From Chlorella sorokiniana (lineage: Eukaryota > Chlorophyta > Trebouxiophyceae > Chlorellales > Chlorellaceae): DNA of 64,000 nt. How positions within the stretch are numbered: position 1 is the stretch's first letter; the number at the start of each line of letters is the position of its first letter. Made by a program: the position numbers and the translations under genes. The notes below the pieces were generated by a model. That model made no database searches. It was not told the DNA's origin and saw only the letters and a list, made by a program, of their open reading frames with translations. Below, piece after piece: positions 1-10,726 of this stretch. The stretch is from assembly GCA_025917655.1 (NCBI GenBank), contig CP084609.1, positions 1,550,001 through 1,614,000 of the forward strand. Reading direction: 5' to 3'.

Positions 1-441
1 ATGCAGAACGGACCCCACCAGGTCAAACTCGTCGGTCAGGAAGACCAGGGGCAGCTCCGTCTTGTCGGCCACAGCATACAGGTTGCTGCGCTGCAGGAGG
101 AGGGGAGCGGGTGGTGGCAGCCGTCAGGAAGCAACGGCAAGCGCATGCAGCACGCAGCAGCAGAGCTGCCCTGATGGCTGCGCGAGGGCGTGCGCTTGCC
201 AGCGGCACATTGGCGGGCGGCGCGCCGCACACGCCGCCCACCTCAAAGGACTGCAGGAAGGCGGGGCGGCGGCGCCAGGCGGGGTGCCCACGGCGCCGGT
301 GTAGCCGTTGCTGGCCTGCATGGAGTGGACCACACCCCAGCCGGGTTGACCAGCGCCGCCCGCGGCCCGCACACGCGCAATGCTGGGGGCAGAGCGGGCA
401 GCGCCCACAGCGCCATCAAGAGGCAGCGCGCCGGCCCGCCC

Positions 442-472
<31 letters not shown>

Positions 473-1809
473 CGCCCTGCCCACCAGCACATCCACAACG
501 GCCTCGGTGAAGGACTTGCCGTTGAAGCAGGAGAGCTCGAGAGAGTCGTGGAAGGAGGGGTGCTTGGTCTCTGCACCAGGCACGGCGTGGCCTCAGCCAG
601 GCGGGAGCGAGGCCGCTGCTGCTCGCCCGGCGTCCCAGCAGCTGGCAGGCCGGCCCCTGGGTGTGCCAGCTTGGCAGGCCAGGCTTGCAGCCAGCCGCCG
701 CCGCCGCTCACCGGGGTAGATGCCGACGGTGCGGGGGCGGACTGCGCGATCTCAATGTATTCCTCCAGCGTGACCAGCTCGAACTGGCCGTTGTACTGCT
801 GGTCCCTGCAGCAGTACTCAACGGGGAGCTTAGGATGCTGCAAGCGTCATGTCAGGGGCGCGGCAGACACGGCCCACCACGGCCGGCCAGCCACGTAGCA
901 CCCTGGAGAGAGCTGTCTGCGCAGCAGTTGCAGCGCGACTTACCGGATGGGCACCTGCTGCTTGGCACGCAGGGTCCGCACCTCGTCCAGGGTCAGGTTG
1001 AAGGAAAACACGCCCTGCCACATGCAGGATGGAGGGCAGACGGCTCAATGTGCACGAATGCGTGCCTATGTTGCTGTCCAGGGGGCAGGCTGCTGCCCTG
1101 CCGCCCTGAGATCCTGCCCTGCTCCTCACAGTGTAGTTGAGCCCGTCGATGTTGAAGGTCTGCTCCAGGTCGGGGAACTTCTCCAGAGCATCAGTGCTGG
1201 TACTGAACGAGTGTGTGTTGGAGGGTTGGGGAAGGACAGGAAGAGGGGGGCGCGCGCGGCAGTAAGCAGCTGGGCAACCAAGCACCTGTTGCAGCACCGA
1301 GCACCACGGTGCCAGCAGAGGCAGCAGCAGTCGGGACCCCAGCCTGCGACTCACGCCAGCTCCGGTTCATGGCGGCAGATCAGCTCGCAGTCCTTGGTGG
1401 GCACAACTGCACATGGTGGTTTGGCAGACGGGCCCGACAGCTTATGGCAAATGGGGCGCACCACCCTCCCTTCTACACCTCGGCCAGCTCAAGTGACGGC
1501 GAAGCTGGGCAGCAGCGGCGCACCATCGCACTCGATGAAGTCTGCGCCTTCCTCGATCGCCGCCTGGTAGGCCCGCTCAGTGTGCTCGGGATACACGCCC
1601 GACAGGCCGCGATGGGCTGCAGTGTGACGGGGCAGTCAGCAGAACGATGGATGAAGATGGCATGTGCTGGCTTTAAGGCAGTGAAAGGAACTAAGATGCC
1701 ATCGCTCACCGATAGCATATGGCGGCTCGCCTATCAGCGGCGTGACGGCATGAGCTGGGGCAGCCACGGCAGCAAGAAGGAGGAGAGTGACAGCTGTTGC
1801 CACCGCCAT
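1..1809 (-). CDS. Glycerophosphodiester phosphodiesterase, tandem copy 1 (partial, 3' end beyond left edge)
   Basis: GDPD enzymes hydrolyse glycerophosphodiesters to glycerol-3-phosphate and an alcohol, for example in phosphate scavenging from lipids. The ATG at 1809 opens a hydrophobic signal peptide ([21 protein letters not shown]), so the product is probably secreted or vacuolar. The catalytic start [18 protein letters not shown] lies near 1617-1560, with GADFIECD after it; AHRG and the E-x-D pair are the family's active-site elements. Later exons include [14 protein letters not shown] (~1430-1375), [10 protein letters not shown] (~1140) and [15 protein letters not shown] (~500). The last visible exon (1-75) gives [21 protein letters not shown] close paralogue lies directly upstream on the same strand. 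One base is missing relative to that copy near 724 (TGCCGACGG against TGCCCGACGG) and another frame mismatch sits near 275-300. Both are at C runs, so sequence error is as likely as decay. In-frame ATGs further upstream exist, but the signal peptide favours 1809. Confidence 0.85.
444..472. repeat. (CA)n microsatellite in a GDPD copy 1 intron
   Basis: About 14 CA units lie in the intron that follows the VVDVLV exon. The equivalent intron of copy 2 has a shorter CA run near 3560-3573, so this length difference is one of the few changes inside an otherwise near-identical tract. Confidence 0.9.
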
Positions 1810-2175
1810 CTTTTGCGATAATTTCGATGAATGAGCTAAATAAATTGTATCTGATAGCTGCGAATAAATTGACCAAAGTTCTTCACAATGCTGAAGCATT
1901 TCTAGCGAATTGATCCCCGCTGATGATGCCCACTGAGGATGTCACGGAAGCTGGCGGGCATCCACCGCTAGTTCACCCTCCTCCACATTCACACGAAGTA
2001 AATTAATGGATTGGAATCATAAAAAAACTCGTAGACAAAAGATAACAGTGTTTGATGGGGAGTATCATTATCAAAAGGTGTTGCCAGGATGACCTGAACC
2101 TGTTGCTCCGCCTTGCTCAAAACGGCGGCAGGACGGCAGGTCGGCAGGTCAGATGCCCTCCTCCTGTCCACCAAT
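1810..2175. other. Intergenic spacer between the tandem GDPD genes
   Basis: This AT-richer stretch of 366 bases holds the presumed promoter of copy 1 and the 3' UTR of copy 2. I saw no gene in it and no TGTAA motif on the minus strand. Confidence 0.6.
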
Positions 2176-4857
2176 CTACGCCTTGGGCTTCAGGTACCGG
2201 GCAAGGCTTCCAACCTGGTCGGTGAAGGCGCCATCGACGCCAATCTCTGCAGCAGGAGGTCGGGCAGCGCACCATCGCAGTGACGTCCGCGGGCCTGCAG
2301 GTGCAAGCGAGTGCCCCCACCACTTGCAGAACAGGCTGCGGCATGCATGCCGTCAGGTACCCCACCCTGGAAGAAGAGGTCGTACTCCAGGTAGGGGTCG
2401 GCCTGGAAGTCGAACGGAAGGTAGCCGCTGTTGTCGGGGCGCCTGCAGTCGGGGTGGCGGCGGGGCAGCGGCAGCGTTGGGGTGGATCAGCACTGCAGCC
2501 AGCCGGCATGGGCCTCGAGGGGCTGCCGCTCCCAAAACTCACTTGGCCTCGTTGCGCAGCGTGTAGATGTGGACCTGGAAGCCCGCACGCTGGATGCGGC
2601 GCACGAGCTCCTTGCCGGCGGCGATGGTCTGGGGGAAGCAGGGGAGCGAGAAGCAGTGAGGAGCACCGCGCTCATGTGACACCAGGCTGCCTGGGTTGGC
2701 GAGACTGGCTGTTTGCCCACGCTGTGTGCTTTCCTGGCCGTGGCAAAGTCTTGCACACACAAACATTGTGGGGGAGGCGTGACAAGTCAGGCACGGGCTC
2801 AGGTCCCCTCACCGAGGCGTCGTTGTAACGGCCGCCGCTGAGCGTCCCCACCAGAGTGGTCTTGGAGGGACCGATGCCGCGGATGCCGCCGCGGTACAGC
2901 TGCGGGGCACAGTGCAGTGGCACGCGGGGTGGAGCGGGGGGTCCAAGCAGGTTGGGTGCAGGAGCCTGACAGACGCTCCCTTCCAAACCCCACGTAGACG
3001 CGGGATGTGCCCTCATGCATGCCCCCAGGGCCACCCACAAGGCGGGTTGCCAGCTGCAGATGCACTGCGCACCTCGGCCAGGCCAGCAGGGCTCAGCGCC
3101 TCGCCGTAGGTGGCAGTGTCGTCGGGGATGCGGGAGGTGAAGCCGCTGGTCAGGAAGACCAGGGGCAGGTCGGTCTTGTTGGCCACGTCCAGCAGGTTGC
3201 GGCGCTGCACACAAGGAGGGGGATGGGCAGCGGAGATTGCCTTCTAGCGGAGCACAACAGGAGCGGCAGCGGGAATCGCTTGCTAGCAGCGCCGAGCAGG
3301 AGTCCTGTCGACTCCCTGCTCGGCAGCAGGCTGCAGCAGCTGGGCAGCAGCCCACCTCAAAGGACTGCAGGAAGGCGGGGGCGGCGGCGCCAGGCGGGGG
3401 TGCCCACGGCGCCGGTGTAGCCGTTGCTGGCCTGCATGGAGTGGACCACACCCCAGCCAGGTTGACCAGTGCCGCCCGCGGCCCGCACACGTGCAATGCT
3501 GGGGGCAGAGCGGGCAGCGCCCACAGCGCCATCAAGAGGCAGCGCGCCGGCCGGACCCCCACACACACACACTGCCGCTGCCCACCAGCACATCCACAAC
3601 GGCCTCGGTGAAGGACTTGCCGTTGAAGCAGGCCAGGTTCAGGGAGTCGTGGAAGGAGGGGTTCTTGGTCTCTACGGCGAGGCAAGCAGAGCGTGACGCA
3701 CTCGTCAGCCGACGGGCAGAGGCGACATGAAGCGGGGTCACACGCCAGCTTGAGAAACAAGGCGTGAGCACCACAGCGTGGGCAGCGTGATCCGAGCATG
3801 CAGCCGCCCGCCGCCGCCGCCCACCAGGGTAGATGCCCGACGGTGCGGGGGCGGACTGCGCAATGGCGATGAACTCCTGCAGCGTGATCACCCCAAACTG
3901 GCCGTTGTACTGCTGGTCCCTGCAGCAGTACAATGGCAGCCATCGTCGGGGCAGCACTGCCTAAGTTGGATCAGCTGCCACAGCGGCAATCGCCCGTGCC
4001 AACCCTGGCCAGACGAGCGGCAGGCCCCACCTGATGGTGACCTGCTGGCGGGTGCGCAGCGTGCGGACCTGCTCCAGAGTGAGGTCGAAGGAAAACACGC
4101 TCTGCAAGGACCAGCCAGGGAGTGATCTCAGTGCATTTCCTACGAGTCCATGCCATCCCGCTGACCAGCCTGAGGCTGTCAGCCCCGCCATGCAGCGCAG
4201 TGCACGCGTGGAGCCGCCCCCACGTCGCCCTCACGTTAAAGCTAGTGCTGCCAACGGTGACAGTCCGGCGCAGCTCAGGGAACTTCTCCAGGGCGTCAGT
4301 CGTGACGCTGCGAGGTAGGGTGGCATAGGAGCAGGGCGGTGGCAGTGGGCACAGCGGCGCATGGCGGGCATGAGCGCAAGCGCAGCTGGCTGATGCGTGC
4401 TCACGCGAGGTCGTTCTCGTGGCGGCAGATCAGCTGGCAGTCCTTGGTGGGCACAACTGCATCAAACGGTTGTAAGCACGGTCAAGGACGATCAGTAGAG
4501 AGTGTGGGGCGAAGCAGCAATCCTCCACATCAGGGAAGTGAGGCGGCAGGCAGCAGGAGCGGCGGAAGCTGCCACTCACTATCGCACTCAATGAAGTCGG
4601 CGCCCGCCTTGATCGCCTCCTGGTAGGCTCGGGTGGTGTGCTCGGGGAAAACACCCGACAGGCCGCGATGGGCTGCGGGGGATAGCAGGGAGCCGGTCAC
4701 ACATCGTGCGATGCCAGCATCGCCCCCGCTTTTTCGCCGGCAATGCCTCACCGATCGCATAAGGAGGCTTCACTAGCAGGGGCTGGGCCCGACCATCGAC
4801 GCCCTGGGCATGGAGTCCGGCAAGGACCACGAGGGTGACTGCCGCAAGCATCGACAT
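2176..4857 (-). CDS. Glycerophosphodiester phosphodiesterase, tandem copy 2 (complete)
   Basis: Same family and role as the neighbouring copy: hydrolysis of glycerophosphodiesters, with an N-terminal signal peptide (MSMLAAVTLVVLAGLHAQG) that implies secretion. The ATG at 4857 starts that peptide. The catalytic exon reads [18 protein letters not shown] followed by [10 protein letters not shown]. Downstream exons give [135 protein letters not shown] and a terminal EIGVDGAFTDQVGSLARYL ending in KPKA. This order matches the plant and bacterial GDPD/GlpQ fold from N- to C-terminus, and splice phases agree from exon to exon. One frame mismatch lies near 3385-3400 at a C run just before FLQSFE. Part of the gene, including an intron, is nearly identical to copy 1. 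Confidence 0.9.
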
Positions 4858-5786
4858 GGCTTCGCAATTTGCGCCTCGCTAACCCCTTGCTGTCAGTTGG
4901 ATGCAGCAAGCTGTTATATGCAAGGGGCCCATGTGGCATGAGAATGATCCCCCGAATAGATCCCTGGCAGTCAGCTCCAGCAGCGGCACTGTTGGTGCTG
5001 GCAGCTGGCGTGAGTGCGGCAACTCAGGGGTCTGTAACTTACCAATGTCTCCAAGTTGAATTAGGGATGAGATGAGAGGAAATGGAGAGGTGGATGGCAC
5101 ACAGCCGAGGAATTGGTGTGGGGTGTGGAGAGACAGCTTCTTTTGCATGCACCGCGTCAGCTGCAAGCGGTGCATTGTGGGAGGAGACGACATCATTCCG
5201 TTGCATTCCTCCCGACCCTTGTCCTCCATTTTTCAACAGCTGCGTTCCTTTCATACTAGAGTGCGTCATTGCAGTAAGATGGGCTTTAGTCCTTGAAAAC
5301 GCTGTGGCGGGTGGAGTTTGTTGGGGCGCGCCCGCGCAGCGGCAGACACGCCGCCACCTCAGCAGCTCCCGCATGTGCATTGCCCAACATCTGCCTCTGC
5401 TGAACCAACGGATTGAGCCGGTTAATGGCGGCGGTTTGCGCCCGACCAAGGCCCCCAATGTTTGGTCCAAAGAGCCGATCCAAGGATGGAACCACGGCAC
5501 CTCCTCCAGCCTCTCAGCAGCCCTTCCACACAGCTGGTGCTGACAGGCTTGCCAAGGAGCCTGCCGCAGCAAGCATCAGCATTTCTCTTGTGGTGGGCTT
5601 GCTTTCGGCTGGTTTCAACAGGAGGGCCCTGTAGAGCGGCTCATGAGCTCTGAGGCTGTCCAAGGGAGATTCAAAGGTCGCCCCGCGTGCAGCTTACAGT
5701 GCAGTCAGGGCGCGTGGCCGCCGCCGCGCGACGAAGTGCTGACCGCCCGCACCCATTGACTGCCTTCCCCGCCTCGTAAGCAAGCT
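4858..5786. other. Intergenic region between divergent GDPD copy 2 and the phosphatase gene
   Basis: About 930 bases separate divergent genes and should carry both promoters plus an unplaced 5' exon of the phosphatase. Short reading frames near 5286-5634 exist on both strands, but they match no family I recognise and have no splice support. Confidence 0.5.
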
Positions 5787-7468
5787 GTGGAGCACGCGCG
5801 GTGCGTGAATTTTCGGGATCTGTCCAGCGTGGGCGGCGGCATCCAGCCGGGCCGGGTATACCGCAGCAGCCAGGTGGGCCGGCTTGGCTGGGGCAGCCAT
5901 TCTTTGGCTCCCTGCCCTGCTCCCGCTGACTGCCCTCGCCATCCTGCCGCGCACGTTGGGCAAGAAAATCTGGTTTCCTGGCAACCCCCAGCACGCCGCA
6001 GGTGGTGAGCGCAGCCGAGCTGGAGCAGCTGCGCATTGCCGCCGTGCTGGACCTTCGCCAGCCGCCGGTGCACTGCAAGACGCGCGCCGCCGGCCTGGCC
6101 AGCTCGCTGCGCCGCAAAGTGGAGAGCTGCCTGGGCTGGATGGTCGGGTTGATAGGGGCGGGCGCCATGATGCACTTGGCTGGCAGCGCGACGACAGCGC
6201 TGCTGCGGCCGCGCAGCCGTGCCACCGCTGCACGTCCGAGTGCTGTCGCCACTACGGCATCCCCGCACGAGTGTACCACGGTGGGCTCCCCTTGCTTCGA
6301 CGGCGCAGCACTGCACTCATGCCGCGGCAGACAGGAAGCAGCAGGCTGTTATGCCGTCACCACCGTGTGCGTGTCTCCCCCACTGCTGCCGCCGCCCTGC
6401 AGTCGACCTGCTGCCCACCCGCGTGTCGCTGCGCATACTGTGGGAGCTGCCCCGCGGCATCCAGGCACGCGTGCTGTGGGCCGCTGCGCGACGCCGCCAC
6501 CCGGAGCCCATCGTCGCGGGTGCGGCTGCGGCTGCGCAGCGCAGGTGCAGGTCGACGCAAACTGCCGGGCCGTCTCCTGCTCGCCATTCTGGAGAGAGGC
6601 CCGACCTGCATCCCCCTCCACATGCACAGGCGCGGTGGCAGACCCGCAGGTGATGGGCTACCTGCGCCTCTATACAATCCTGTTGGAGCAAGCGGGGCCG
6701 CGGCTGGCGGAGGCGCTGCGCCTGGCAGCAGACACCGCCAACCTGCTGCTGCTTGTGCACTGCATCCATGGTGTGTGTTTGGGGGGGGGGACACTGCATC
6801 CATGGTTGGGGGGGGGGGGGCGGGCGCGCAGGGGGATGTGCGGGCCCCACACCGGAACCGGGGCAAGGGAGGGACTGGCTAGGATCGGTAGGCTTGCAGC
6901 CTGGGGAGCGCGCACAACACTTCACCCTGTCCAAGCGGCCGGCTCCCCTCCCTTCCTGTGCCCCATGGCAGGCAAGGATCGCACGGGCCTGGTGTGCATG
7001 CTGCTGCTGCGGCTGTGCGGGGTGGACCGCGCCGCCGTGGTGCGCGACTACGCTCTGTCGGAGGCGCTGCTGCTGGAGGGGCGGGAGAAGCGGCGGCTGC
7101 TGGGCCTGCCGGAGCACCTCACCTCGGACCAGGCAGGGTGGTGGCCCGCTGCGCTTCCAGGGAGCGGCTGGGCGGCCCCGCGGGCCTTGCTCTCGCATGG
7201 CGCAGGTTGTGAGGCAGTCCCTTCAGCATGCTGCAGCCCAATCTGGGATCGCCCGCCCCCTGGCTGCACGCAGAACATGGCGGCGGCAGCGGCGGTGATG
7301 GAGCGCACACTGGAGCACCTGCAGAGGCGCCACGGCTCCGTCCACAACTACTGCAAGCGGCTGGGCCTGTCGGAGGGCGAGCTGGTGGCCATCGTGCGCA
7401 ACCTCACGCAGCCCGGGCTGGAGCTGCCGCGCCGCACCACGCAGGCGCCGTGCGAGAAGGAAGACTGA
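5787..7468 (+). CDS. Tyrosine-specific protein phosphatase (Y_phosphatase3 type); 5' end unresolved
   Basis: Predicted cysteine-based phosphatase acting on phosphotyrosine or a related phosphoester. The first recognisable residues are VNFRDL, then GGIQPGRVYRSSQ, the typical entry of this family (Asn-Phe-Arg-Asp). The coding frame at 5787 begins with GTG and is open back to a stop at 5757, so the true ATG is probably in an upstream exon. Later exons give SAAELEQLRIAAVLDLRQP (the strand preceding the active site), YLRLYTILLEQAGPRLAEAL, and the P-loop VHC-IHGKDRTGL, which carries Cys, five residues, then Arg. A phase-1 intron (about 6771-6969) splits the P-loop between Gly and Lys. The C-terminal exon has RTLEHLQRRHGSVHNYCKRL and ends in TQAPCEKED. 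The frame shifts more than once in the GC-rich middle (6120-6650). The next gene starts only 132 bases downstream. Confidence 0.75.
6758..6805 (+). repeat. 34-bp tandem duplication over the P-loop splice donor
   Basis: The 14-mer CACTGCATCCATGG occurs at 6758-6771, where it encodes the active-site HCIHG and the donor junction. It occurs again at 6792-6805 inside the intron, each copy being followed by T-G-rich sequence and a run of about ten G. The second copy also carries a GT donor (GGTTGG). Using it would add 34 bases and break the frame. Confidence 0.85.
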
Positions 7469-7600
7469 GGCAGCCAAAACTTTACTGCGCTGCTTGTGAG
7501 ACCAATTGGCATCATGAGACAGGCTGGCGGCAGCAGGGCGGGGGCGCTGCAACCGAAGGGCTGGTTGAGCGTTGCCGATGCTGCATGCAGTCATTGAAGA

Positions 7601-10557
7601 ATGGATAGCATCATCAGAGTCTGGCAGGAGGTGCCGGCCTCTATAGCGGCCAATAAGCGGTCGCAGGCGGCAGGCCTTCTGGTAGGACTGCGAGATGGCA
7701 GCGAAACCATCGTCTTCAGCGCACTGCATTGCGATCAGGATGAACTGGCCAGCACGAAAGGCAAGCCGCTCTCTGTTTGGCTCCCCTCCCGCGCTGCCAC
7801 GCGCTGTCTTTGCGTATAGGCTGTAGGTGACGCGATTAATAGGTCGACATTGCCATCGGAAGCATGCTGTGCTGTCCCTGCTCTCTGCAGAACTGGCGGA
7901 GGCTCTGCTGCCGCCGCCGCTGAGCGTGGTGGGCGTATACGGCGCCCCTGGCGCATCCCACCTGCGCTCTCAGACCGAGCCCGGCGACTTGGCGGTTGCC
8001 TGCGGCAAGGACGGCCAGCTGCAGTACTACTTGCAGCAGGGCTCCTCGCTGGCAGACTGCCAGCCGGAGGTGGTCGATGCGGCAGCAGAGTGTGGCGCAG
8101 ACGGCCTGCCGCGCGCCCTGGCAGAGGGGTATGTGCCGGTGCGGGCAGCGGCAGACTTGGTGCTGGATGTGAGCGATGGCTCGGGGCCTGACGGCCTGCA
8201 AGCCGCGTTTGATGAGCTTGAGCAGCAGCTGTGCGGACCGGGGAGCGTGTACGTGGCGACGGCGGCGGGGGCGGCGGCGGCGGGGCGATGGCGGCGCAGG
8301 GCTACCCGGCGGCGAGCCCTTCTCCGCGCTGGGAGCCAGCTGGGCGGCGCCGTGCACGCTGCGGCCGTTTGTGCGCGGCGCGCCGGGCGGCTCTGTTGCC
8401 GGCTGCGCAGCGCCGCGGCTCTCCTGGCAGCCTGAGGCCGCCTCGGTCCGCCATGCCAGCCTCTGCCTGGATGCTCTCTGCTACATCCCCGCAGCCATGC
8501 CGGCAGCAGAGGCGGTGGCAGCAGTGGTGCGGCCAGCAGTGCGGCGCCAGCTGCGCGCGGCGGCGGCAGAGGTGGCGGCAGCGGGCGCGGAGGCGGGGGC
8601 GCCTGGCCGCCTGCCGCCGCTGCGGGCGCTGCACTTCCGCCCACCAAGGCTGCGCCACCACATCACTCTGGTGAGGCGGCTGGGTTGATCTGGGTTCGGC
8701 AATTTCGAGCTCACCAGCAACTTGCAGCCGCAAAGCCATGCATGCCTGCTGCCGCTGTGCAGTCGCTGCCGCTGGTCGGAACCTTGTCGGGCCCCGCGGA
8801 CAAAGCCACCCCACGTGCCGACACGATCCCCTTTGTTTTTGCAGCTGTACCCGCTGCCCCAGGCCAGCATCGAGGCGGAGGAGGAGGCGCTGCTGCCCCG
8901 CCGCACCGCGCTGCACAGGCTGCTGGGCCTGCCGCCAGACCGGCCGCTGCTGCGCGTGGCAAACGCGCTGGACTGAGCGGCGGCAGCAGCGGCACGGCCG
9001 GCTTGGAGGCGGCGCTGGCGGCGGGGGCGTGGGTGGGCGGCCGCGCCTGCGCGACGTGCACGCTGAGCTGCCGCCCTCGCCTGTGGGCGGCAGCGTGCAC
9101 TTGGTCCAGGGCAGCTACGATTATTACCACTACATGCAGGTGGGGGGTGAAGGATGTGGTGGTTGGGGGAGTGAGGATTGTCTTGCGTCTGTGCGTGTGC
9201 ATGGTTGTGGGTGGTGCGCACGTGGATGGTGCATACATGAAGGCTGTCCCTGCATGCCAAGCCAACTGCCCAGCTGCACCTGCCCATCCATTTCAGCGCC
9301 CGTGCACTCCTCGCGCCCACTTCGCGCCCACACACCCACCCACTTCCACCCACCCCTAAAAATCTGCAGGACAAGTTTGACGACGCAGGCTGGGGCTGCG
9401 CGTACCGCTCCCTCCAGACGCTGTGCTCCTGGTTCGCGCGGCAGGGGTACGCTACCCGGGCGCCCCCACCCACCGCGAGATCCAAGCAGCGCTGGTGCGC
9501 ATCGGCGACAAGCCCGCCTCTTTTGTGGGCAGCAAGTGAGTCAAACGCCTGCTCCGCCTTGCGAGCAGCTCACCTGCCTCTGCTTGCGCTTTGTGTATGC
9601 AGCTTGAGCTGCGGCCGAAGCCTGCCCCCCTCCACACACGCTCCTCAGCAGATGCAGTGCCTGCAAAGCGCTGGCCTTCCCTACTTGGCCTCCTCCTGCC
9701 ACGCCTGCTTAGCTGCCATTCCCTGCTCCAGCGCCCGCCGCCGTGTCTTTACAGCCTTCTCCCGTCTCCTGACAGCCGCCGCTCCATGCACGGCTGCTTT
9801 GCCGTGCCCCCCTTCCACGCTGTTGCAGGCAGTGGATAGGCGCCATTGAGCTGGGATATGTGCTGGACGCGCTGCTGGGGGTGCAGCATCGCGTGCTGTC
9901 AGTGCCCTCGGGCGACGACATGCCCACCCTGGCGCGCCAGATTGCGCACCATTTTGACACCCAGGGTGGGAAGCCATCGGGGTTGCATGGGCGGGGGGGC
10001 GGGGGCACCAGCAGCGCGAGGGGCCCGCTCGCTGCCGCACCCGCGCTGCGACAGGAAAGCTGCTCGGGCGCAGCACTGCTGCCTCGCAGCGGGCACTCCT
10101 CGCTCCTCGTGTCGTCCCTTGCTCTGCGTCTTGTCCAGCTCGTGCGCTCCCTCGTCCACCCAACAAGCGCAGGCACGCCCATCATGGTCGGCGGCGGCGT
10201 GCTGGCCTACACGCTGCTGGGGGTGGATTTCGACGAGCGGACGGGGCGCTGCGCTTTTTTGATCCTGGACCCTCACTACACGGCAGGGGAGGACCTCAGG
10301 AAGATACACGGGGGTGAGGCGGAGGCGGCGCTGCGGGGGCGAGGCGGCTCGGTGGTGGTGGGGCTGCTGGCTGCTGCCCCTTCCGGCCTCCAGTGTCATC
10401 CAGCCCAGTGCCCCACTGTCCCCACACCGCTCCCCTGCACAGGCCAGTGGGTGGCCTGGAAGGAGCCAGGCGACAAAGCTGCGGCGGGGGGGGCGACCTC
10501 TTTGTCTCAGGCTCCTTCTACAACCTGCTCTGCCCCATGCGCCCCGCCACTGTGTGA
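7601..10557 (+). CDS. UFSP2: UFM1-specific protease 2
   Basis: UFSP2 is a cysteine protease that matures the ubiquitin-like modifier UFM1 and removes it from targets, chiefly at the ER. The C-terminal catalytic domain is unmistakable. [16 protein letters not shown] precedes [18 protein letters not shown], which holds the catalytic Cys. It is followed by [53 protein letters not shown] and FLILDPHYT (catalytic Asp and His), and it ends in [19 protein letters not shown]. The N-terminal exon from ATG 7601 ([11 protein letters not shown]) and the large exon at about 7889-8240 form the less conserved N-domain. Frame breaks occur near 8240-8460, 8976-9030, 9455-9475 (C run) and 10489-10495 (eight G), all inside conserved sequence. 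The 3' end converges on CKS1 with 169 bases between stops. Confidence 0.9.
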
Positions 10558-10604
10558 CGCTGCGCCTTGCAGACCGTGGTATGATCATGGTAACACCAGA
10601 GAGG

Positions 10605-10609
10605 TTACA
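10605..10609 (-). terminator. TGTAA polyadenylation motif for CKS1
   Basis: A minus-strand TGTAA lies 118 bases past the CKS1 stop, which fits the green-algal polyadenylation signal. A CKS1 transcript ending here would stop only about 50 bases short of the UFSP2 stop codon. Confidence 0.5.
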
Positions 10610-10726
10610 CCCAATATGGCAGGCGACAGCTCAAGTCTGTGCCCTTCTCAGCTCCCGCCCTTTTTCAGGGCAGCAATGAGCGCATGCTGTAGTTCAGCCC
10701 CGCGTGCACTTCGAGATGCGACGCAT

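Noticed and set aside
1-1809. GDPD copy 1 as a pseudogene because of frame breaks
   Set aside because: The breaks are single bases at C runs, like those in essential genes nearby, and the active-site and substrate motifs are intact. Error or error plus decay cannot be separated here.
2672-3943. A 423-codon open frame on the minus strand across the GDPD copy 2 region
   Set aside because: It runs through several exons and introns in mixed frames. Only short pieces (YRGGIRGIGPSK) are real exons; GC-rich DNA keeps frames open by chance.
5039-5634. Overlapping frames on both strands in the GDPD-phosphatase spacer
   Set aside because: No motif, no splice continuity with neighbours, and both strands are equally open.
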